This document shows, in pieces, positions 20,835-27,348 of a stretch of 29,570 nucleotides of DNA. The number at the start of each line of letters is the position of its first letter. The first letter of the stretch is position 1. The DNA is taken from positions 1 to 29,570 of the IMG/VR virus record IMGVR_UViG_3300020442_000445, one strand, 5' to 3'. The DNA is from a virus. The translations under genes and the position numbers were made by a program. Below the pieces are notes generated by a model. The model saw only the letters and a list, made by a program, of their open reading frames with translations, ran no database searches and had not been told where the DNA came from.

Positions 20835-21524
20835 TCAGACGTTACGGATAGCAAAGTCTAAGGCAGATTGGAACGTAGTAGCATCTTTGTTTACCATATA
20901 TTGGAATTGTTTCTGATGCTCACCCTCTAGTTGTGCATAACATGCAGCGATTCTCTTAGCAGAGAAGTTATCTAAATTCTGTGATGAACCATCAGCAAAA
21001 TCAATCTTAGCAAAGTTTGTTTCACCACTTGGATTAAGTTCCTGTGTTGCCACGTCAAGTGCAACCTGAATAGCGTCTTGTCCTTCTTGAATCATATCAC
21101 CTTGTAATTCTGTAGAGTTGTTTTGTTGTTGTCTTGATAGTTTCTTAGTCTGCGTACCAGCTTTCTTTTTAAAATCAGCAAGTCTTGCCTTCATAAGAAT
21201 ATTCATCTCATCAGACTTAGCTTGCATTGCTTTTTTAGCCTGAGTCTTCTTAGTTTGAAGTTGTTTCTGTGCTCTTAGTTTCTTTTTCTGTGCGATTTGT
21301 TTTTGTGCTCGCTCAGTATTAGATGGAGCTGCTTCAGAAATCTGATTTTCTTCTACTTGTTCCTTCATTTTTCTTTTGTTAATACGAGACATAAGATCTT
21401 TGGCACCTTTTGAACGACCATCAACTTGATCTTGGTTACCTTTTTTATAACGTCTATGTTGTCGGGGGTTAATCATTACAAATGCTGGTGGCAGTTGTAA
21501 TGCACTTCCATCTCCAGCTTTCAT
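20835..21524 (-). CDS. Hypothetical Lys/Gln-rich protein, possibly virion-associated
   Basis: 229 aa. The ATG at 21524 (MKAGDGSALQLPPAFVMINPRQHRRYKKG) overlaps the upstream stop as ATGA. GTG eight codons earlier is less likely. The N-terminal motif PPAFVMINPRQHRRYKKG looks conserved from memory of other cyanophages. Residues 55-145 are extremely rich in Lys, Gln and Ala (AQKQIAQKKKLRAQKQLQTKK), a long charged helix. The C-terminal 80 residues form a more compact domain. Could be a scaffold, core or DNA-binding protein; evidence is only compositional. Confidence 0.75.
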   Translation of the reverse strand: MKAGDGSALQLPPAFVMINPRQHRRYKKGNQDQVDGRSKGAKDLMSRINKRKMKEQVEENQISEAAPSNTERAQKQIAQKKKLRAQKQLQTKKTQAKKAMQAKSDEMNILMKARLADFKKKAGTQTKKLSRQQQNNSTELQGDMIQEGQDAIQVALDVATQELNPSGETNFAKIDFADGSSQNLDNFSAKRIAACYAQLEGEHQKQFQYMVNKDATTFQSALDFAIRNV

Positions 21525-21877
21525 ATCAAGTTCAACTCCTTTAAACACTCGTTATTTACATCATTATTTAGTGATAGAGGAAGTCTATCTAAAAATAATA
21601 AAAATGCTTTCATAACAGGCCAATAGTTTTCTTCAATTTTATAGAAAAGTAGTGGCGTAGCAGCATCACCAAACACATTATATAATAGTATGATATGGTT
21701 GAGTATCAAATGTGTTTTAAGCTCCCCCGTAGTTTCATATCTACGGAAGAGCCTTTTAATGTACTTGAATTTTTTGATGTCTTCCTCAAAGTCAGAGTAT
21801 GTAACCGACTGAGGATTATCATAGTTTTTAATAGCGAAGATAGTCCAGTTATCCTGGTTCAATTCATCAAATTTCAT
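21521..21877 (-). CDS. Conserved-looking phage protein, 118 aa
   Basis: 118 aa, helical (MKFDELNQDNWTIFAIKNYDNPQSVTYSDFEEDIKKFKYIKRLFRRY). The segment NHIILLYNVFGDAATPLLFYKI is typical of a small family found in many T4-like and other marine phages next to the Lys/Gln-rich gene that follows here. The same order here supports that identification. No catalytic motif. Coupled by ATGA to the next gene and 6 nt from the preceding one. Probably a morphogenesis factor; function unknown. Confidence 0.75.
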   Translation of the reverse strand: MKFDELNQDNWTIFAIKNYDNPQSVTYSDFEEDIKKFKYIKRLFRRYETTGELKTHLILNHIILLYNVFGDAATPLLFYKIEENYWPVMKAFLLFLDRLPLSLNNDVNNECLKELNLI

Positions 21878-21883
21878 TCAACC

Positions 21884-22174
21884 TCACTCACTGTCTTGTG
21901 CGATAGCGTCGTCATCTTGAGTCTCGTTGGCATTAATGTCAGCGTTAGCAAGAGTAACTAGAAGTTCTGCTTTATGACGTGTCGCACCACCTGCATCAGT
22001 ATAGGTGAAATAGGACCACCAACCAGGACCGTTAATACCACGAGCTTTGTTTGCTGCTAGTGATGCTTCTGTTTCATCAACAAAGACAACTGTTTTTGCT
22101 TGTGATGATGCAGCGATGCCGATGCCTGCTTTAGCAAGATTGGCATTGCTGTCAGTTCTTCCGTATAGAGACAT
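21884..22174 (-). CDS. Probable virion structural protein, 96 aa
   Basis: 96 aa (MSLYGRTDSNANLAKAGIGIA...). It has Ala/Gly-rich beta-like segments, a GPGWWSYFTYTDAGGATRHKAELLV core and an acidic tail. I recall similar short proteins as conserved in marine T4-like phages, with a structural role suspected. The ATG at 22174 has GGAGA 5 nt upstream and a perfect late promoter TATAAATA about 34 nt upstream, so it is a strongly expressed late gene and heads a unit continuing to 20405. Confidence 0.8.
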   Translation of the reverse strand: MSLYGRTDSNANLAKAGIGIAASSQAKTVVFVDETEASLAANKARGINGPGWWSYFTYTDAGGATRHKAELLVTLANADINANETQDDDAIAQDSE

Positions 22175-22207
22175 GGTTTCTCCAGTAAATAACTTTTAAT
22201 CTAGATA

Positions 22208-22215
22208 TATTTATA
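22208..22215 (-). promoter_or_regulatory. T4-type late promoter TATAAATA
   Basis: Perfect match on the minus strand, overlapping the stop codon of the 60-aa gene and about 34 nt before the ATG of the 96-aa structural-type gene. Confidence 0.75.
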
Positions 22216-22393
22216 CTGCACCCAATCTCATTGCTTTCTTTACCTTTGCAACGAGTTTGTCGTCAATATCATTATCATTGGATTGTGCATAATCCTCAAG
22301 CATTTCAATAGCAAATACTTTCATTTGCTTTTTGAACACTCTCCTCACTAACATGAACAGAATGGGTTTGAATAGAACAAATAGAAATGTCAT
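22211..22393 (-). CDS. Small membrane-anchored basic protein, 60 aa
   Basis: 60 aa. The N-terminus MTFLFVLFKPILFMLVRRVFKKQMK is hydrophobic then basic, like an uncleaved membrane anchor, and is followed by an acidic helix (MLEDYAQSNDNDIDDKLVAKVKK). The ATG at 22393 overlaps the lipase stop as TAATG. Its stop codon is part of the next late promoter. Coupled expression with the lipase hints at a shared membrane-directed role, which is inference. Confidence 0.65.
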   Translation of the reverse strand: MTFLFVLFKPILFMLVRRVFKKQMKVFAIEMLEDYAQSNDNDIDDKLVAKVKKAMRLGAV

Positions 22394-23007
22394 TACATGA
22401 CCACTCGTTTTGATTCAAAAAATTTCTCTGCTGCTGTTACATAGTCACCCATATTGTGATCTGCAACACCATCAAATCTAGTATCATTCTCATCTTTCAA
22501 CTGAATTGCAGGGTGAGTATGAACATAACCTGCTAACCATGGAGGAGTTCCTGGTACAATATCATCTCCATGAACAAACCTCATATGCTCAAGGTTTTTT
22601 AATCTTTTTCTAAGTCTACGACCACCTGGTCTAGGAGATCCAGCAGTTACTAGTACAATATTTCTATTACCAGATTCCCAAAGTAAATCAGCAATCAATG
22701 TAGCAGTAGCACCACCAAGTGAATGACCTGCTAACACCAATGTTCTACTAGGATCCAAAGCTTCGTAACCAATTACTAGTTGTGCTAGTGTCCTATTAGC
22801 ATTGTTCTTAAATCCTCTGTGACAATCATCTCTCTTAATCATAAACTTCAGATTTGTCACCCAATCTGTAGTTTCATTCGTACCTTCTACAGCAAGAATA
22901 GTAAATCCATCAATTGCTCTACTAACTAGAAAGTCTTGATCATGTGGATAAACATCTCTACAACATCTAAGTGCTTCAAGTACCACATTTTTTGATAATT
23001 TAAACAT
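22393..23007 (-). CDS. Class 3 lipase-like alpha/beta hydrolase
   Basis: 204 aa. The ATG at 23007 (MFKLSKNVVLEAL) has GGAG 6 nt upstream and is preferred over starts up to 20 codons earlier. The nucleophile elbow is GHSLGGAT with Ser96. Asp149 in HGDDIVPGTPP and His184 in VADHNMGDY complete a class 3 lipase triad; the DDIVP-x-PP pattern and a His about 35 residues later are typical of that family. FTILAVEGTNETTDW gives the oxyanion region. There is no signal peptide, so it acts inside the cell or in the virion. Substrate is unknown; host membrane lipids during lysis or assembly are one option. Coupled to a small membrane protein. Confidence 0.9.
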   Translation of the reverse strand: MFKLSKNVVLEALRCCRDVYPHDQDFLVSRAIDGFTILAVEGTNETTDWVTNLKFMIKRDDCHRGFKNNANRTLAQLVIGYEALDPSRTLVLAGHSLGGATATLIADLLWESGNRNIVLVTAGSPRPGGRRLRKRLKNLEHMRFVHGDDIVPGTPPWLAGYVHTHPAIQLKDENDTRFDGVADHNMGDYVTAAEKFFESKRVVM

Positions 23008-23029
23008 ATTAAACTCCATAATTATAACG

Positions 23030-23419
23030 CTACTTATTTTTATGTTTCCATGCCGTAGCATATGCAATGGATTTTTCGTCTTTGGTTAGTTTACCGTCTT
23101 TAGCGTATGATTTTTTAATGTGTTTAACCATACGCTCATACTTTTTTCCAGGAGGTGCATCCTCCTTAACACCCAATGCCTTGTCTGGTCCCTCAGGAAC
23201 TTTAGGCATCACCTCAATCTTTGCGTCCTTTACTTTGACAGTTTTCTTTGACTTAATCTTGCTGTATGCTTTCTTATCGGCACCTTCAACATTTAATGTT
23301 TTAGGATAGTCTTTACTACCTTTTTTAGCAGGGGGTTCACCACGCTTTCTCTTAGCATGAATGTTATCCCACAGTCCTCTTTTCTTACCTTCCGATATAA
23401 ATTCTTGGAACGTTTTCAT
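23030..23419 (-). CDS. Hypothetical basic protein of phage structural type
   Basis: 129 aa, very Lys rich. The N-terminal motif EGKKRGLWDNIHAKRKRGEPPAKKGSKDYPKTL and the C-terminal HIKKSYAKDGKLTKDEKSIAYATAWKHKNK are patterns I recall from several proteins of cyanophages and other marine phages. The high charge suggests binding to DNA or to an acidic partner, such as in the prohead core, but this is unproven. A perfect late promoter lies about 24 nt before the ATG at 23419. No strong ribosome-binding site is visible. Confidence 0.75.
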   Translation of the reverse strand: MKTFQEFISEGKKRGLWDNIHAKRKRGEPPAKKGSKDYPKTLNVEGADKKAYSKIKSKKTVKVKDAKIEVMPKVPEGPDKALGVKEDAPPGKKYERMVKHIKKSYAKDGKLTKDEKSIAYATAWKHKNK

Positions 23420-23442
23420 TTAGAGCAGCGTATCTATAAATT

Positions 23443-23450
23443 TATTTATA
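23443..23450 (-). promoter_or_regulatory. T4-type late promoter in a palindrome
   Basis: TATAAATA on the minus strand is part of a 16-nt inverted repeat, TATAAAT-AA-ATTTATA (23435-23450), about 24 nt before the ATG of the 129-aa gene. Confidence 0.7.
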
Positions 23451-23451
23451 C

Positions 23452-23640
23452 CTAACGGGTAACTGTAACCTCAATAGAGTTATCATCCATTTCCCACTCT
23501 TCATCTACTTTAAATCCTAAAGACTCAATAGTAGTATGGACAGCAGTTCTAACGTATTGTTGGGTGGTACGATCATTATTATATAATTCTGTGTTATTTA
23601 CAATTCCATCTTGTTTGATGGTGAATTTAATTTTAGACAT
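23452..23640 (-). CDS. Hypothetical protein, 62 aa
   Basis: 62 aa (MSKIKFTIKQDGIVNNTELY...). The ATG at 23640 overlaps the oxygenase stop as TGATG and is preferred over a TTG one codon earlier. The opening strand KIKFTIKQDGIV resembles the short DUF2997-type proteins, though the remainder (TTIESLGFKVDEEWEMDDNSIEVTVTR) is different, so the link is weak. Small, soluble, probably alpha/beta. Co-expressed with the upstream oxygenase. Confidence 0.65.
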   Translation of the reverse strand: MSKIKFTIKQDGIVNNTELYNNDRTTQQYVRTAVHTTIESLGFKVDEEWEMDDNSIEVTVTR

Positions 23641-24212
23641 CAAATATTCCCTGCGTAGTTTATTAAAGTTGCGATCAAGATAACTCTCCTACCAGATGTA
23701 GGAAGTCTCATGTGGTGATTTCCCTCAAATACAATTACTTTATCTTCTTCTGGTTCAACACATTTATCACCAATGAAAGTTTCACCATCACAATCATTCA
23801 AATAGATTAACATATTATAGTGTGGAAATCTATGATCTACATGTGGCATTGAATACTGAATACCAGTATTAGGATGAGTGGCATTAACACTTATCCTTGT
23901 CCACATATGATCTTGATGATGAAATGGTATTGAATGCATGTTTGCATCAATTATTTCCTCTAAACAATCAACAAACAAATTGCAATGTTTGCTTTGTACT
24001 TCTGGATATAACTGATACTCTGGTCTTTGCAGCAAAATGTGACTATAAAAGGGAGCATCGGCATGTAACCTATGCTCCCCTCTATAAGTGCTTTCCGATG
24101 ATTCTTTTTGTGTAGAACTCCGTTGCCAAACCCATTCAAATTTTTGGTTAAAGACAACATCTTTAACCATTTCATATGGTTGACCAATAGGATTTTTAAG
24201 AACTCTATACAT
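23640..24212 (-). CDS. 2OG-Fe(II) oxygenase
   Basis: 190 aa from the ATG at 24212 (MYRVLKNPIG); a GTG two codons upstream is less likely. The iron site is His124-x-Asp126 (MPHVDHRFPHYN) with a distal His166 or His167 (FEGNHHMRLP) and the 2-oxoglutarate-binding Arg nine residues on (SGRRVILIATL). The HYNMLIYLND...GETFIG segment is typical of the prolyl-4-hydroxylase-like double-stranded beta-helix. It hydroxylates an unknown substrate, protein or small molecule. A sigma-70-like promoter (24234-24262) and a 10-bp palindrome (24214-24223) lie directly upstream, so it may be an early gene. Confidence 0.85.
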   Translation of the reverse strand: MYRVLKNPIGQPYEMVKDVVFNQKFEWVWQRSSTQKESSESTYRGEHRLHADAPFYSHILLQRPEYQLYPEVQSKHCNLFVDCLEEIIDANMHSIPFHHQDHMWTRISVNATHPNTGIQYSMPHVDHRFPHYNMLIYLNDCDGETFIGDKCVEPEEDKVIVFEGNHHMRLPTSGRRVILIATLINYAGNI

Positions 24213-24213
24213 G

Positions 24214-24223
24214 ATCACGTGAT
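24214..24223. repeat. Palindrome ATCACGTGAT before the oxygenase
   Basis: A perfect 10-bp palindrome lies between the -10 box and the start codon of the oxygenase gene, the position of an operator. It may simply be chance in AT-rich DNA. Confidence 0.3.
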
Positions 24224-24233
24224 ATACATGTAA

Positions 24234-24262
24234 AGCATATCACATAATCAGTTTAGTGTCAA
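24234..24262 (-). promoter_or_regulatory. Sigma-70-like promoter for the oxygenase
   Basis: TTGACA (24257-24262), a 17-nt spacer and TATGCT (24234-24239) on the minus strand. The -35 is perfect and overlaps the stop of the 322-aa gene; the -10 matches 4 of 6. It lies 22 nt before the oxygenase ATG. Confidence 0.6.
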
Positions 24263-25227
24263 TATCCCATTTTCTTTTTCTTAGAAGACTTACCCTTGCC
24301 GTATCCTTCTTTCCACATGTCCATGATTCTAGAAGTTTGTTTTGCTGCGGCAGCTTTCCATTCTTCAGAATCAAGGGTATCCTCAATCACATGACCATCA
24401 GGTTCGTAACCTGCTTTCACGCAATTATCTACAGTCTTTCCACCTTTCTTCTTGGTTCCTGCAAGCTTGTATCCTTTCCAACAAGCCTTACCATCTAGAC
24501 CTTTTGCTTTCTCTTCTTCTAGTTCCTTAGTCTCTTCCTCAGTCAATTCTTCCCAAGGTTGACCCTCAATAAACCATGTTGTCTCTGTTACTTCACTGAG
24601 TTCAGTTAGAATTTCTTCTGCCTGACTCCATAGATATGCTTCAACTTCTTCTTTAACCGTCTTACATTCAGCAGTAGCATGATCTTTGCTACCACACTTC
24701 TTGCAGCATCCTGCTGCTTCCCACACATTCTCCTCTTTCCTCATCTTCTTGCCCATTGCCTTTTTGATTGCCTTATCTCTGGAACCAAAATACTCATCTT
24801 TACCACTCTCTACCTTACCATCTCCATCATAGTCCTTCTTTGCTTTCTTCTCTTCGTTAGCTGCAACAAGGGTAGTCTGTCTAATCTGAGCACCATACTT
24901 AGGCTTTAGACCTTGTGAGTTAGTAGGTGGCTCTCCTCCATTAGAGGAGGATTTGGGGTCTTTTTTGCTGCCGTCATCAGCATTTTTCTTGTCAATGACA
25001 GGTAGACCAGTTGAACTGTCAAATTCCACAGCAGGGACACTGCCAATAGCGGTAGTAAATGCACCTGAACTACCACCACCTTGCTTCTGACCAGTGGGAA
25101 TCTCTTCCTCAGCAATAGTACTGTTTTGAAAAGTATCTCCACCCATCCAACGATTATATGCTTCCATCAAACCAGATGAAAAATCATCGTTTGCGGTAAC
25201 AGTGTTAACGGTTCTCTGTTTATCCAT
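24259..25227 (-). CDS. Modular EF-hand/zinc-knuckle protein
   Basis: 322 aa built of short motifs joined by low-complexity linkers. Residues 132-145 (DYDGDGKVESGKDE) resemble a calcium-binding EF-hand loop, though position 12 is Lys. Residues 175-188 (CKKCGSKDHATAEC) form a CX2CX4HX4C zinc knuckle. Residues 249-269 (CWKGYKLAGTKKKGGKTVDNC) are a Lys/Gly motif between two Cys that I recall from other marine phage proteins. The C-terminus is very basic. No enzyme motif. Likely a structural or prohead-core protein. A perfect late promoter sits about 32 nt before the ATG at 25227. Confidence 0.8.
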   Translation of the reverse strand: MDKQRTVNTVTANDDFSSGLMEAYNRWMGGDTFQNSTIAEEEIPTGQKQGGGSSGAFTTAIGSVPAVEFDSSTGLPVIDKKNADDGSKKDPKSSSNGGEPPTNSQGLKPKYGAQIRQTTLVAANEEKKAKKDYDGDGKVESGKDEYFGSRDKAIKKAMGKKMRKEENVWEAAGCCKKCGSKDHATAECKTVKEEVEAYLWSQAEEILTELSEVTETTWFIEGQPWEELTEEETKELEEEKAKGLDGKACWKGYKLAGTKKKGGKTVDNCVKAGYEPDGHVIEDTLDSEEWKAAAAKQTSRIMDMWKEGYGKGKSSKKKKMGY

Positions 25228-25250
25228 TCTATTTAAATTAAGACAGTCTT

Positions 25251-25463
25251 CTAGGATCTATTTATATCTCTAATATCCTTTACCCACGCACGAAACATCT
25301 CTCCACCCTCAGTAATACAGATAACATAGTTCACACCTGCTCTATGAATCGTTCCCTTCTGTCCTGTAATTGCATTCATTACAACATCTCCCTCAACAAA
25401 CACCTCTTTCTTACGGTAATGCTGTCTTACTGCTTGTTCACGTAGTTTCTTAAAGTCTTTCAT
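25251..25463 (-). CDS. Hypothetical small beta protein, 70 aa
   Basis: 70 aa. A basic helical N-terminus (MKDFKKLREQAVRQHYRKKE) is followed by a beta region (FVEGDVVMNAITGQKGTIHRAGVNYVICITEGGEMFRAWVKDI) that resembles a KOW or SH3-like barrel. Such folds often bind RNA or protein. The ATG at 25463 overlaps the upstream stop as TAATG. It is the last gene of the coupled group that begins at 28898. Confidence 0.7.
   Translation of the reverse strand: MKDFKKLREQAVRQHYRKKEVFVEGDVVMNAITGQKGTIHRAGVNYVICITEGGEMFRAWVKDIRDINRS
25259..25266 (-). promoter_or_regulatory. T4-type late promoter TATAAATA
   Basis: Perfect match on the minus strand inside the last codons of the 70-aa gene, about 32 nt upstream of the 322-aa gene. 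A second, weaker TTTAAATA lies nearer that gene. Confidence 0.7.
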
Positions 25464-26113
25464 TATTTAAAATTCTTGGGTAAGTTGTTCTTAATCTCTT
25501 GCATCAATTGCTTAGTTGAATTGTCTGTCAATGCAGATGGAGTTCCCTTTCTAAAGTTTTCAAAGTCACCTCTATGTGCATATCTCCTTTGATTTGTACC
25601 AGAAACTTTGAATGTATCACCGTCAGCATCTCTTTGACCTGATGATTTAATTTCCAAAGACAGGAATGTATATTCCTTTCCATTATACTTCTTTATCCAT
25701 TCCATGTCCTTAACTCTATCAGATCCTACCACAAAACATACATGATCATATCCTCTCATCATAAGATCTCTGAGGCAATCAACAGGACTAGAAATTTCTT
25801 TACCACCCAAAATTCTATTTTGAGGTATGAAGGGGTACATTTTTCTCATGTAAAACAGTTTCCTGTCAAGTGGTAATGGGTTCTTACCTTTATTATCTTG
25901 ACTCTTGGAAACATACACATAGAAATCATAACCCCTTGCTATGTTAGCAATGGTCTGAAAATTTTCTTGGTGACCTGTGGTTGGGGGATTGAATCTACCA
26001 AAAGTAAAGTATGCTTTCTTGCCAACTCCTTTGAGTATGGGGTCTGTAGAACCTGACTTGAGTTTTGAACCACTAACAATCCCTGCCTGTGGAACCATTC
26101 CAATAATACTCAT
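25463..26113 (-). CDS. Nucleotidyltransferase, adenylyltransferase-like (HxGH family)
   Basis: 216 aa. Residues 36-48 (FTFGRFNPPTTGH) carry the nucleotide-binding signature of the NMN/pantetheine/glycerol-phosphate transferase superfamily: GxFxPxTxGH, with the terminal GH as the catalytic His pattern. A second motif near residue 170 (FKVSGTNQRRYA) corresponds to the ISSTxxR-like motif. FVVGSDRVKD fits the central fold. It probably joins AMP or CMP from a nucleotide to a phosphorylated substrate; NMN (NAD synthesis) is one option, sugar phosphates or a nucleic-acid end are others. It is coupled by ATGA to the ligase-like gene upstream. Confidence 0.8.
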   Translation of the reverse strand: MSIIGMVPQAGIVSGSKLKSGSTDPILKGVGKKAYFTFGRFNPPTTGHQENFQTIANIARGYDFYVYVSKSQDNKGKNPLPLDRKLFYMRKMYPFIPQNRILGGKEISSPVDCLRDLMMRGYDHVCFVVGSDRVKDMEWIKKYNGKEYTFLSLEIKSSGQRDADGDTFKVSGTNQRRYAHRGDFENFRKGTPSALTDNSTKQLMQEIKNNLPKNFK

Positions 26114-27348
26114 ACCTGAAATGTTCCCCCAATGAAATTGTTCTTAGAAAATTCAAGTCGGTCAACAAATTTGACCATATCTTCATGTCTATGTAGTACA
26201 TAACCCTCAGGTCTAGTCACTTCATACCTACCCTCTTTAAGAATATAAGTTCTATATTTCTCTAGAGGATCTAACTTATCAATAACAAGTGTCTTTACAT
26301 GCTGGATGTCTCTATACAGAGCAATCATTGCTTTGAATTCCTCTTCCTTTGTTGCCAGATAAAGCAAAGTCTCATTAACCAATTGTTTTTTCTGTACAAC
26401 AACCTTAGGAGTTTTAACTGCTGAGATTAATTTGTGCATTTTCCCATGATAAAACTCAATCAAATTCTTTAAAGTTTCTGTAGGATTTGTGGTAACTTTA
26501 TTTTCTCTAATTTCTGCGTTAAAAAAAGCTTTGATGTATGGAGCAATATGATATCTAGTATCACCCTTTGGATTAGTACCACTACCAAACAAAACCAACT
26601 CATCTAAGAATGGACCACATTTCTTACAATTGTTGTTAATACAATTGACTAATTTCATCCACTCTCTCTTCTCAGATGGAGTCAAACCAACTTTATCCAT
26701 TGGTGTATCGTTATCAATAACAAATACATCTGGTGAATTATTAAACTTATTGATTTCAACACCAGGTTTTGCCTGCATCTCATCTAGGGTAGGACCAACG
26801 TAATGAGTATGGAAGACAACACCAATCTTTGATCGTGCTGCTTTATCACTTAATTTTTTATGTGCTATTGGAATACCATATGTAATGGTATTTGGTTTAA
26901 AAATATAATTTCTTTCACCGTCAATAGTTTCTGGTTTCAGATCTCCTTCTGTCCATAGAAGATCTCCTTGAATAACTCCCTTGATACCCAGTTGCTTGAA
27001 ATACTTTAACGAATATTTTAATTTAGTTGCTAGACCAGGTTTATCATCATATAACTCATCTATTCCTTGTTCAGAAGCACAGAGTTTAGGATCCTTTTTA
27101 TTGAAAACTGATTTGGTTCCAACAAAAAATATACCAGTAATAGGATCTGTTCCACACACCACAGATGGTGCTCCGTCCCATTTCGTTTGAACAAAACCAC
27201 CTGGTTGACCATCGGTAGGGTTTTTATCTCCAAGCAAACCAAAAATTTCCACGAAGTGTCCTACGATTGCTTCACAACCTTTGGTTCCATAATTCAATAG
27301 TTCATCTTCAAGATGCTCTAAGTGTTTTAGTTGTTTAATATTTGCCAT
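26110..27348 (-). CDS. Putative ligase-like (KxDG) nucleotidyltransferase
   Basis: 412 aa. Residues 53-62 (VQTKWDGAPS) contain Lys56-W-D-G, the motif I pattern of covalent nucleotidyltransferases (DNA/RNA ligases, capping enzymes). Candidates for the other motifs are GVIQGDLLW (125-132, motif III-like), PEGYVLHR (380-387, motif IV-like) and MVKFVDR (391-397, motif V-like). The long stretch between motifs III and IV is unusual and includes a Cys group (CINNNCKKCG). These proteins occur in cyanophages without assigned function as far as I recall. If the motifs are real it would form a Lys-AMP intermediate. ATG overlaps the 516-aa gene stop as TAATG; the stop is coupled to the adenylyltransferase-like gene. 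Confidence 0.75.
   Translation of the reverse strand: MANIKQLKHLEHLEDELLNYGTKGCEAIVGHFVEIFGLLGDKNPTDGQPGGFVQTKWDGAPSVVCGTDPITGIFFVGTKSVFNKKDPKLCASEQGIDELYDDKPGLATKLKYSLKYFKQLGIKGVIQGDLLWTEGDLKPETIDGERNYIFKPNTITYGIPIAHKKLSDKAARSKIGVVFHTHYVGPTLDEMQAKPGVEINKFNNSPDVFVIDNDTPMDKVGLTPSEKREWMKLVNCINNNCKKCGPFLDELVLFGSGTNPKGDTRYHIAPYIKAFFNAEIRENKVTTNPTETLKNLIEFYHGKMHKLISAVKTPKVVVQKKQLVNETLLYLATKEEEFKAMIALYRDIQHVKTLVIDKLDPLEKYRTYILKEGRYEVTRPEGYVLHRHEDMVKFVDRLEFSKNNFIGGTFQV

Noticed and set aside
20404-20854. Longer coiled-coil protein starting at 20854
   Set aside because: The longer start lies inside the upstream gene, while the GTG at 20824 has GGGAGG at the right distance.
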